Shown here one piece after another: positions 10,101 to 14,730 of a stretch of 16,112 nucleotides of DNA. The notes under the pieces were generated by a model, which worked only from the letters and a program-made list of their open reading frames with translations, was not told the DNA's origin and did no database searches. How positions within the stretch are numbered: the first letter of the stretch is position 1; each line of letters opens with the position of its first letter. The DNA lies in assembly GCA_028565715.1 (NCBI GenBank), contig JAOXYC010229792.1, positions 1-16,112 of the forward strand. Direction: 5' to 3'. The translations under genes and the position numbers were made by a program. Origin of the DNA: Phoronis pallida. Taxonomy: Eukaryota; Phoronida; Phoronidae.

Positions 10101-12987
10101 GATCAGCATTCTCTTGTTTCAATGTCTGCACCAGACGTCCTGACTCTTCCAGACTACCTGTGGCACCCATCTTTTCACCTGATAATCACACAGACAACAG
10201 TTTAAGATTTATAATTTTTGAACATTTCTGCAATAATGGAACATAGTCTACCACAATTTTACATGTCAATTAAATTTCTGAAAATATACCAGTTTCTATG
10301 GTCAATAAATAACGATAGATCACAAAAACGCAGAAAAAAAATTATATACTAGATGGTCAGTTTGAATGAAATCCAGCCACACCAAACAATGAATAGTTTG
10401 AAGACTAGCAATCCTATGATACATGTATGTATATCAGCTCACCTTCACTCATTGCTAACTGGTGTTTTAACACCCGTATTTCCCTGGCTGTGGTCTCCTT
10501 CACATCATTCAAGCTGTGTTTTATGATCATAACACTGCATAATGCTAACTCACCTTCACTCATTGCTAACTGGTGCTTCAACACCCGTATTTCCCTGGCT
10601 GTGGTCTCCTTCACGTCATTCAGATTGTGTTGAATCTCTTCAAGCTGGCGTCCACGAGCATCGTACAAGATCTGGAGTTGGGCTTTCTCACGGTTGTCTG
10701 TACTACCACCTAAAATATGAACAAAAAGACATTTAAAATTTGATTAAATTGACTTTATTTTACACTGGATTGAAATCCTTGAAAAAGAAACCATGATCTG
10801 CTTACAGGTTGAAATATTTCTCTTCTATTTTAGTCGGTATTTAGTTTCTTTATGTTTAGCAATACAATTTCACAAAATGGAAAATAGAATTCAAGTTTGT
10901 GCTATAAAGATATTGCTATATATTTAACTTGTTTTTGTTTCATGTTTAAATAAAACTTACCTTGTTGAATGAACCGTGGATCAGACATGCCTTGATTATT
11001 ATCTTCAGACAAGACAACACCATTACCACTATATTTCACTTGATAGTTCTGATAATCACCACCAGGAGGAATGTCACTACCGTCCCTCCCATTATAGTTC
11101 TGAAACTCGCCACCAGGATGATTATTATCACTACCTTCCCTCCCACTCATATAATCATCGTCTGGTTTATGAAAATCTCTGTGATTTGTGAGTTGAATCC
11201 TAGCGGAAGGTGCACACTCGCTATCATCTGATAAAGGATATTGCGATACCTCATAAGTTTTTTCACTTTTCGCACTTGGAAGTATATTTCTGTAATTAGC
11301 ACTGATTGGGTTATACTCCACAATGTCTTTTTCTTCATTGCCATGGTGATTATTGTTATTATTATTCTGAATGACATCACTGGTCATTGAATATGCATCC
11401 ATATCTCGGTCAGATATGGGATACTGACTTGGGTCATAGTTCACAGTCATCTGATTGTGATTGGTCATTGGAGCTGCGTCATTATCATTCATGCTGTGTT
11501 CCGACGACTCGTTTCCGCCTTCTGTCTCTTCCCGTTCATGAAGCGGGACCTTCACCTGCTGGTAATGTTGGATGCCAGCAGGTGGAGACACTGATGCGGG
11601 GATGTACCCAGGAAAGTTGAATGGTGGAAAATAGCCAGGATGAAGTGGGTAGGACTGACCAAACCCTGTGAATGGGATGCCACCTGGTGGCGGTGGTATG
11701 CGATGCCCGATGGGTGTTGAAGCGTAACCCGGAATTCCGGCTGCCGTCCAATTGGGCCATGAGACTGGATTAGTCGCTCTGGAAAACAAAATTCAACTTT
11801 TCACATATTCTGGCAATGGTAAAACTGTATCCTCCAATGAGTGCAATGAGTTTTGCTTGTTTTATTTAAAACATTTAAGGTAATTCTCTGCCATATGTAC
11901 AACCATGCCATTGCATTTTACTTGGCTGCGTTAATTCATAACAATATTGGATTTTTATTTGACAGAAATTGAATAAATGTCAAAAAGTAATTTGTATGTT
12001 TTCCCAGCATTTTTTTGCATAGTTTAGTAGAATGATTCTTAACCCAACAGATTTCAACACTTACATTTTCTCTCCAGAATGAGTACCAGAGTCACGCGAG
12101 TCGTTGGAGGACACGGATGAAGTCTCTTCATCAATGAGATCATCAAATGCATTAGTCAACAACTCTCTCAACTGTAAAACAAAAACATTGACATTTAAAT
12201 GAAAACCTACATATGATGGTTAAACTTCTGAAAAGGTTTCAAATAATAAAATAATTGTGAATATAAAAACAAACAAAATATTCACATTACGCCTACTTTG
12301 AGGGTTTTCATGGCAAGAAACGGACAATACTCGATAAAAAAGATTCATCAGAATTCTCGCACATCAATTCACAATAATTCTCATTCTCTAATTTTCCAAC
12401 TAGCATGAAAAATACAACAATTTCATTCAAGACTTCCAAACATCGCATTCACATCGAACACCTAAGTATTCCAAACCAACATAACCAACCATACACTGAA
12501 CTTCACAAATGCACACTTTTTCAAAGGTAACTTACAGGGCTTGGTAACAACAAGCACACGGACCACGGAACCAGGCACACAGTTCTCAAACCACCAGGCT
12601 ACCAAAAAATAAGGCACAAGGACCAAAATACCGGGTACGCGGACACAGTACCGGGCCCGCGGACATTCCGGAACTCTGTCCATGTGCCTGTTTTTCTGGT
12701 CCGTGCCTGGTTTGGGGGCCTGTGTCCTTGATGTTACCAAAGCCTGTGACTTACCACAAATCCAAAGTTCACAAATAAATTGCCATGACTTGTTTATAAT
12801 AACAAGTAAACAATAATCGCCACAAGGCACGGATAAGTGATTGTGGTTTGCCAAATTCTCAATTTCCACACTCTAACTAATCAGAAACAGACTAGCAAAA
12901 TGTACTTACCGAGACCAAAAGATCTGCAATGTCATGAACTTCATCAAGGGAGGCGTTGGGTGATGATTCAGTCTCCATTTCTGCCAT
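984..12987 (-). CDS. CEP152: CEP152 / Asterless-type centrosomal scaffold, 22 coding exons, 3' partial
   Basis: CEP152 sits around the proximal end of the mother centriole, recruits PLK4 (and, in vertebrates, works with CEP63, CEP192 and CPAP) and so licenses centriole duplication. Seen here: 22 exons, all GT-AG, all phases consistent, 4805 coding bases giving 1601 codons plus two bases. Order: acidic N-terminus with LRELLTNAFDDLIDEE (residues about 27-42; human has LQQLLTDLPHDMLDDD), Pro/Asn-rich disordered region (62-334), then almost unbroken coiled coil (335-1601). Conserved blocks include NRLTRSLEDSQRQC, VTACREKDELE and RHETTKQLRKYYLQC. No signal peptide or membrane segment is seen. The start is the ATG at 12987 in a good context (AAAACAATGG), with an in-frame TGA upstream in the predicted spliced leader. 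Human CEP152 has about 1700 residues; here the C-terminus lies beyond base 1. Exon coordinates are given separately. Identity is very secure; some splice borders are predictions. Confidence 0.95.
1132..1528 (-). other. Intron 21 (397 bp)
   Basis: AT-rich GT-AG intron interrupting the KKIK/S junction. No feature seen. Confidence 0.85.
1529..1699 (-). CDS. CEP152: CEP152 exon 21 (residues 1496-1553), coiled coil before the CEP63-binding part
   Basis: Encodes KREHIKERLLLEKRALLASI, then AQTDRSEVQVEV and IKAQYSQTIKKIK. The end matches human LRGQYIKAVKKIKCDML. Acceptor TTCCAG, donor A|GTGAGT, phase 1. Reading on past the donor would add EYETLKI and then a stop, so splicing is needed to reach exon 22. 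Confidence 0.92.
1700..2042 (-). other. Intron 20 (343 bp)
   Basis: AT-rich GT-AG intron with no feature seen. Confidence 0.85.
2043..2544 (-). CDS. CEP152: CEP152 exon 20 (residues 1329-1496), long coiled-coil exon
   Basis: A 502-bp exon of uninterrupted heptad-type sequence, from EELSKLRRQSLSPEEKQKYL through KHLENTYEHQIEALQDKL to LRKEHDAITEG. It includes a likely phosphorylatable SLSPEE. Human has LRRKLEKCCRHLQHLERKHK in a comparable place. Acceptor CTTTAG, donor GAAG|GTTTGT, phase 1. Confidence 0.9.
2545..2939 (-). other. Intron 19 (395 bp)
   Basis: AT-rich GT-AG intron with no feature seen. Confidence 0.85.
2940..3107 (-). CDS. CEP152: CEP152 exon 19 (residues 1273-1328), coiled coil
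   Basis: Starts with a short Ser-rich break (HSASSPASDTWQSE), then a helix with LEEEINKLRQDMENAHQQHL. Phase 0-0, 56 codons. Acceptor CCTTACAG, donor CAG|GTGAGA. Confidence 0.88.
3108..3425 (-). other. Intron 18 (318 bp)
   Basis: AT-rich GT-AG intron with a poly-A run on the plus strand at about 3361-3370; nothing else. Confidence 0.85.
3426..3563 (-). CDS. CEP152: CEP152 exon 18 (residues 1227-1272), coiled coil
   Basis: Encodes VNIEKLHTDKIKSLTEKHEQ, then RELERVSREWGLKVDKLQTL. Phase 0-0, 46 codons. Acceptor TGTTTCAG, donor CAG|GTAATG. It follows the position of human LDQSRREWTMQEAKRIQLE, sharing the REW. Confidence 0.87.
3564..3917 (-). other. Intron 17 (354 bp)
   Basis: AT-rich GT-AG intron with no feature seen. 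Confidence 0.85.
3918..4079 (-). CDS. CEP152: CEP152 exon 17 (residues 1173-1226), conserved coil block
   Basis: Contains NEEEYQRFLVEQRNNLNEAL and KRSREEFESEK; human has [20 protein letters not shown] and AAAKEDFMKQK. This is one of the strongest family signatures. Phase 0-0, 54 codons. Acceptor AATTTCAG, donor AAG|GTATTG. Confidence 0.94.
4303..4512 (-). CDS. CEP152: CEP152 exon 16 (residues 1103-1172), coiled coil
   Basis: Encodes DLDTIKKENELITKELETDC followed by Lys/Glu heptads ending MESLKEELR. Phase 0-0, 70 codons. Acceptor CATTTCAG, donor CGG|GTAAGA. It sits in the part of the coil where human has the KELEEKIHSLQKELEL stretch. Confidence 0.9.
4513..4866 (-). other. Intron 15 (354 bp)
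   Basis: AT-rich GT-AG intron with no feature seen. Confidence 0.85.
4867..4986 (-). CDS. CEP152: CEP152 exon 15 (residues 1063-1102), Trp-repeat coil
   Basis: Encodes LKGAVEEAQKKWDAEKKNFI, then ATFNKRISKLTE. It resembles human KAEQKKWEEQHEVSVNKRI in both the KKW and the NKRI parts. Symmetrical phase 0-0, 40 codons. Acceptor AATTTTAG, donor GAG|GTATTG. Confidence 0.88.
5228..5469 (-). CDS. CEP152: CEP152 exon 14 (residues 982-1062), Trp-repeat coil
   Basis: Carries three Trp exactly 23 residues apart (SEWLAEK, EKWQETS, TEWVSLV; residues 986, 1009, 1032). Acceptor CCTACAG, donor GAG|GTAAGA, phase 0. The helix is strongly charged throughout. Confidence 0.92.
5665..5812 (-). CDS. CEP152: CEP152 exon 13 (residues 933-982), Trp-repeat coil
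   Basis: Encodes VAAEKLSWFEEQKAAKQAAI followed by KKAVESAERELKMQYD. Acceptor CATACAG, donor AAAG|GTTAGT, phase 1. Alanine-rich helical sequence. It holds Trp 940, and a Leu at position 963 where a Trp would be expected. Confidence 0.88.
5813..6270 (-). other. Intron 12 (458 bp) with tRNA-like insertion
   Basis: One of the longer introns; the tRNA-like sequence on the opposite strand accounts for part of its length. The remainder is AT-rich. Confidence 0.85.
6036..6117 (+). repeat. tRNA-like sequence, probably a tRNA-derived SINE head or tRNA pseudogene
   Basis: Lies antisense in the intron between exons 12 and 13. Seen: a box-A match AAGCTCAGTTGG (6043-6054), D stem GCTC/GAGC, anticodon stem TCTGA (6062-6066) / TCAGG (6074-6078) with a 7-base loop CCTGCAA, box-B match GGTTTGACTCC (6087-6097), and a T6 run at 6112-6117 that could end Pol III transcription. 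Against a working tRNA: position 33 of the loop is C instead of U, the acceptor stem does not pair, and the T stem is mismatched. The loop would read anticodon TGC (Ala-like). Confidence 0.6.
6271..6408 (-). CDS. CEP152: CEP152 exon 12 (residues 887-932), coil, first Trp of the 23-residue series
   Basis: Encodes MKEALEKVKEEEIKQLHSLE and then KDKWCKSQETQVQRLVDTK. Phase 0-0, 46 codons. The donor AAG|GTTCGT is weaker than its neighbours. Trp 917 opens the 23-residue series that continues through exons 13-15. Confidence 0.86.
6409..6718 (-). other. Intron 11 (310 bp)
   Basis: AT-rich GT-AG intron with no feature seen. Confidence 0.85.
6719..6983 (-). CDS. CEP152: CEP152 exon 11 (residues 798-886), coiled coil
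   Basis: Starts KCQEACLNHHEKVKEDL and contains SVKEMYVTACREKDELE, matching human AVQECYLEVCREKDNLE. Acceptor TACACCAG, donor GAG|GTATTT, phase 0. A run of Arg/Gln/Leu heptads lies between the two blocks. Confidence 0.92.
7177..7445 (-). CDS. CEP152: CEP152 exon 10 (residues 709-798), coiled coil
   Basis: Carries LRQQMSQMVTDYDEDKRIAL, matching human [20 protein letters not shown]. The upstream half is Lys/Glu-rich heptad sequence. Acceptor GTTTTAG, donor AA|GTATGT. Confidence 0.92.
7446..7767 (-). other. Intron 9 (322 bp)
   Basis: AT-rich GT-AG intron. A 69-codon open frame across it has no family features. Confidence 0.85.
7768..7966 (-). CDS. CEP152: CEP152 exon 9 (residues 642-708), coiled coil
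   Basis: Encodes DEIVPKLKSEMQKILLSNKA followed by KREQVTQLQSELK; human has DEFILKLKAEVQRLLGSN followed by HLVSQLQNDLK. The acceptor TTTCACAG|T is fixed by phase. Donor GAG|GTACTT, phase 0. Confidence 0.92.
7967..8346 (-). other. Intron 8 (380 bp)
   Basis: AT-rich GT-AG intron with no feature seen. Confidence 0.85.
8347..8531 (-). CDS. CEP152: CEP152 exon 8 (residues 581-642), coil end plus Ser-rich linker
   Basis: Begins TDLCDLKEQMSYFEAASQLG (human ELTELKDEISLYESAAKLG), then a Ser/Pro-rich break and APMAWKTPKP. Acceptor TTTTCCAG, donor AT|GTACGT. Two bases carry over and form an Ile codon with exon 9. Confidence 0.9.
8809..9048 (-). CDS. CEP152: CEP152 exon 7 (residues 501-580), most conserved coil block
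   Basis: Contains ADTINRLTRSLEDSQRQC and LLESGASSELGNLRVQLNQA, close to human TEIINKLTRSLEESQKQC and LLQSGSVQEVAQLQFQL. Acceptor CAATAG, donor CAG|GTATTT. Symmetrical phase 0-0, 80 codons. Confidence 0.94.
9049..9493 (-). other. Intron 6 (445 bp)
   Basis: GT-AG intron that includes the possible dispersed repeat. The 154-codon open frame running through it from exon 6 is chance read-through. Confidence 0.85.
9166..9270. repeat. Possible dispersed repeat in intron 6
   Basis: Starts GGGCCCAGTTTCACACAAAA, a kind of motif I recall as a common dispersed repeat start in marine invertebrate genomes, and is less AT-rich than the rest of the intron (9049-9493). Boundaries are uncertain and no terminal repeats are visible. 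Confidence 0.25.
9494..9694 (-). CDS. CEP152: CEP152 exon 6 (residues 434-500), conserved coil block
   Basis: Contains SSESLTRARELHESVLSSMK, matching human HSESLQRAREQHESIVMGL; this is one of the clearest family signatures. Acceptor GTTTTAG, donor AAG|GTATGT. Phase 0 at both ends, 67 codons, so it could be skipped without a frameshift. Confidence 0.92.
9695..10038 (-). other. Intron 5 (344 bp)
   Basis: AT-rich GT-AG intron with no recognised feature. Confidence 0.85.
10039..10178 (-). CDS. CEP152: CEP152 exon 5 (to residue 433), coiled coil
   Basis: Encodes EKMGATGSLEESGRLVQTLK and a helix ending DVFESKDQ. Acceptor TTATCAG, donor CAG|GTTGGT, ending in phase 0. It corresponds to the human stretch between the first coil and the SESLQRAREQHES block. 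Confidence 0.85.
10179..10442 (-). other. Intron 4 (375 bp with the first donor, 264 bp with the second)
   Basis: AT-rich. Its upstream end depends on which exon 4 donor is used. Apart from the duplicated exon end, nothing is recognised. Confidence 0.8.
10438..10631 (-). repeat. Tandem duplication of the end of exon 4 (83-bp units, 111-bp offset)
   Basis: 10549-10631 and 10438-10520 are copies with six mismatches over 83 bases, including the splice donor. A 28-base unrelated spacer separates them. At protein level the copies differ by one residue (Asn to Ser); four of the six base changes are synonymous. Confidence 0.95.
10443..10709 (-). CDS. CEP152: CEP152 exon 4, alternative long form using the duplicated donor
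   Basis: The reading frame stays open past the first donor through a 14-residue linker (GELALCSVMIIKHS) and a second copy of the exon end (LNDVKETTAREIRVLKHQLA), reaching a second donor GAAG|GTGAGC at 10441-10442. Both donors leave the same phase, so the long form adds exactly 111 bases (37 residues) and joins exon 5 in frame. The first donor is the better match to consensus. Whether the long form is made cannot be told from sequence. Confidence 0.4.
10554..10709 (-). CDS. CEP152: CEP152 exon 4, short form (residues 335-387), start of coiled coil
   Basis: Encodes REKAQLQILYDARGRQLEEI, then a helix ending VLKHQLAMSEG. Human has QLQVLNKAKERQLENL followed by LNHQLVI, so this is the entry to the coiled coil. 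The donor at 10552-10553 is GAAG|GTGAGT, phase 1. The last ~78 bases are duplicated just downstream, giving an alternative longer exon (see the 10443-10709 entry). Confidence 0.88.
10961..11778 (-). CDS. CEP152: CEP152 exon 3 (residues 62-335), disordered Pro/Gly/Asn/Tyr-rich region
   Basis: The largest exon in the window (818 bp). Its first third is Pro/Gly/aromatic-rich (for example IPPPPGGIPFTGFG), followed by a charged stretch, an Asn run (NNNNNNHH), two SQYP[IL]SD motifs and a tandem 18+17-residue repeat starting GREGSD / GRDGSD. It ends SDPRFIQQG, near where human has a SDPQW motif before its coil. No folded domain is recognised. The acceptor after CCAG (11779-11780) is required by frame: using the next AG two bases on gives an immediate stop. 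Ends in phase 1 at GTAAGT. Confidence 0.9.
11040..11144 (-). repeat. Tandem coding repeat in exon 3 (18 + 17 residues)
   Basis: 11091-11144 encodes GREGSDNNHPGGEFQNYN and 11040-11090 encodes GRDGSDIPPGGDYQNYQ. DNA similarity is also plain, so this is a fairly recent in-frame duplication in the disordered region. Confidence 0.9.
12065..12171 (-). CDS. CEP152: CEP152 exon 2 (residues 27-62), PLK4-binding-type acidic segment
   Basis: Begins LRELLTNAFDDLIDEETSS, which lines up with human LQQLLTDLPHDMLDDDLSS. In the family this acidic N-terminal part binds the cryptic polo box of PLK4. It is followed by a Ser/Asp-rich run. Acceptor TTTTACAG, donor AT|GTAAG; two bases are carried to exon 3. Confidence 0.9.
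12172..12909 (-). other. First intron between coding exons (738 bp), with inserted foldback element
   Basis: The longest intron within the coding part. Its middle (12534-12747) is a GC-rich inverted-repeat element; the rest is ordinary AT-rich intron. An open frame at 12462-12869 is produced by the element and is not a gene. Confidence 0.85.
12534..12747. mobile_element. Foldback / MITE-like element, 214 bp
   Basis: The ends are inverted repeats: 12534-12559 against the complement of 12722-12747 match at 22 of 26 bases. Inside, degenerate 20-bp units follow one another, the clearest being 12630-12649 and 12650-12669 (ACCGGGTACGCGGAC / ACCGGGCCCGCGGAC), and related units occur in reverse orientation in the right half. 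It is strikingly GC-rich against its surroundings and encodes nothing. No certain target-site duplication is seen. A non-autonomous foldback transposon is the best explanation; a satellite-derived insertion is the alternative. Confidence 0.6.
12910..12987 (-). CDS. CEP152: CEP152 coding exon 1 (residues 1-26), start codon
   Basis: Starts MAEMETESSPNASLDEVHDI and ends in phase 0 at a strong GTAAGTAC donor (12901-12909). It is acidic and Ser-rich, as expected for the PLK4-docking tail of the family. A second ATG at codon 4 could also serve. The start context AAAACAATGG is good. The exon continues upstream as 5' UTR. Confidence 0.88.
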
Positions 12988-13028
12988 TGTTTTTCCGGCC
13001 CGTCACAAGGAGTGACATGGTCGCTGAT
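12988..13028 (-). other. CEP152: CEP152 5' UTR part of the first coding exon
   Basis: The acceptor TTGTCACAG|ATCAG at 13029-13030 would make a 41-base leader before the start codon. It contains an out-of-frame ATG (13018 down) whose 16-codon frame overlaps the CEP152 start. If transcription instead begins nearby without splicing, this stretch is simply leader. Confidence 0.5.
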
Positions 13029-14379
13029 CTGTGACAAGCAGCAATTTGTTAATTGGCAAAATGTAATAATTGTAAAATATCTTTCCTACAATCCTTTCCA
13101 AATGAAAGTTAATGCTTCTAAATTCTTTAAAAAAAATGTTTTTAAATGCCACCGATCATTGCTTTCTATTTGGAAAATTGTGCTACAAACCTATCCATAT
13201 TTTTCAATACATTTTTCCTCAATTTGCTCAAATCCCTACTTTACTACATCATCACTATGTATTTCTACTTAATTTGAATATCAACACTTTCCTGAAAAAC
13301 CTCCAGATTTTGAAATGTTCATTTGCCCTATAAAACTTACATGGGATTAGCAGTCAAATCAAATATTTGTATACAAAACCCAAACTAGACCTCTAAGTAG
13401 CATACCTTGTTTTTAACCAAGTAGTCCCATAAACAAATGTCACCTTACAAGGTGGTCAAGAACACTAAATGCTCAAAATATCAAATACTCCCAAAATCAA
13501 TAGTTACTCAATATTAATTATACCTCAGTAAACTAGGCAAGAACAATGAAAACAAATAAACCTTTTCAATAAAGCTAAATAAGTTGACCTATTTACATCA
13601 ATTAGCTAATTAGTCAGACAAACAATTAGGCTAATTATGTGAAGTAGTATTGTTGATATTATGAAGTATCCACAACAAAAACGCATTAGATAAAAGAGTG
13701 GCTTCTTAACATAAATATACACATATAAGACTGTTCTTAATTTTGACCAAGAGATATATGCGTAAAGCACTAAGAATTTTGTGTAAATCTTTTTACAATG
13801 ATTCACAGTATAGGTAAATAATTCCTACAAAAAAATCCCTAAGTTGCAAAAGTTTCAAAAAATATTTTCTAATTGCATCTATAGGTGAAATCTTAGGCAA
13901 AAAACAATACCTGGACATGACTGCATGCTGTTCCTAGGGGGTTCCTAGAGGAAACTGAATAAGAAGCAATAGCATGTAAATTACCCTCACACGTGGGACT
14001 TCAATTGCTCCCTGGACAATTTTATTATTTAGCAAACACTTATTAGCATTCTAACCTACAAACTACGATTGATACAGTGATAATAAATGACTGCATTGGT
14101 TTACTAAATTAGGAGAGAACAGAATAAACTTAAGTTTTAAATTAACCTTTTTTAACCTTCCTCTTTAGCATTGGCATTTAAAATAGCAATCTAACAAAAC
14201 TGAACCTTATCTAGGGTCTGTGAATAGACTGGGAAATAAGCTACTGCTTAAAATACCAAAATATTCTAGGAGCAATAAAAACATCATACCACTCTGTTGA
14301 CTTGTTTCATATCAGAGTATTTTTTCCTTTTCTTCATTTTATAACGTAATACAAAAATTGATTAAGTAAATAGACTTAC
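13029..14379 (-). other. Putative intron of the CEP152 5' UTR, no gene seen
   Basis: AT-rich sequence with stops in all frames. Open frames of 65-86 codons near 13012-13333 and 13606-13806 are low-complexity Phe/Leu/Ile/Tyr-rich translations without family features. A 10-base near-repeat TTCCTAGRGG occurs twice at 13931-13951. Nothing else is recognised. Confidence 0.45.
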
Positions 14380-14640
14380 CCATGATAATTAGAATAAAAC
14401 ACAGGAATAAAATATCCAGCACTGAACGAAAAACTCAGAAACTAAAATGACTTGCTTCAGGTCCAATGCACATCTTTCACCTGTTGGTGTGTTTAATGGG
14501 AGAGATAAAAATCTAGCCGAGGATGTTTTGCCACATTTTGCCATGTATAAACAACACCTTGCCAGCAAATCACGGCAACCTAAAATTTCGTCTACACTAG
14601 AGGGGGTGAGGATAATCCTTCGCACGTCACCCTGCTACTA
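14380..14640 (-). other. CEP152: Putative untranslated first exon of CEP152
   Basis: A strong donor, CATGG|GTAAGTC, lies at 14378-14379 on the minus strand, and an acceptor (TTGTCACAG) sits at 13029-13030, 41 bases before the CEP152 start codon. The block is visibly richer in G+C and CpG than its surroundings. Spliced, the leader would contain an in-frame short upstream ORF (MDQRPCHSL then stop) starting three bases before the junction. The upper end is a guess. An open frame of 78 residues inside the block has no recognised similarity and I do not call it a gene. Confidence 0.45.
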
Positions 14641-14730
14641 GCGCAAACAGTCGGTATTTAACACAAAGGTGTAATCGTACATTGTGGCTAGATATCCTAC
14701 TATCTTGACGACGTATTAACGTAAGCCAAA
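14600..14730 (-). promoter_or_regulatory. Candidate promoter zone of CEP152
   Basis: A local cluster of CpG dinucleotides stands out from AT-rich flanks. On the minus strand it includes TGACGTGCG (14621-14629), a CRE-like half site, and further CGTC/ACGTCG motifs around 14706-14714. It lies directly upstream of the putative first exon. No convincing TATA box is placed. This is inference from position and composition only. Confidence 0.25.

Noticed and set aside
10513-10553. Second copy of the exon 4 end as an independent or mutually exclusive exon (ACACAG acceptor at about 10513)
   Set aside because: The intervening sequence would be an intron of only about 40 bp and lacks a pyrimidine tract; alternative donor use is simpler.
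10962-11620. Plus-strand open frames of 71-89 codons
   Set aside because: Antisense shadows of exon 3, whose composition keeps the opposite strand free of stops.
12462-12869. 135-codon open frame on the minus strand
   Set aside because: It lies within an intron and is created by the GC-rich foldback element; the translation has no family features.
13931-13951. Direct repeat TTCCTAGRGG
   Set aside because: Too short to distinguish from chance.
14389-14625. 78-codon frame as a separate small protein gene
   Set aside because: It starts from a weak position, has no recognisable domain, and lies where the CEP152 leader is expected.
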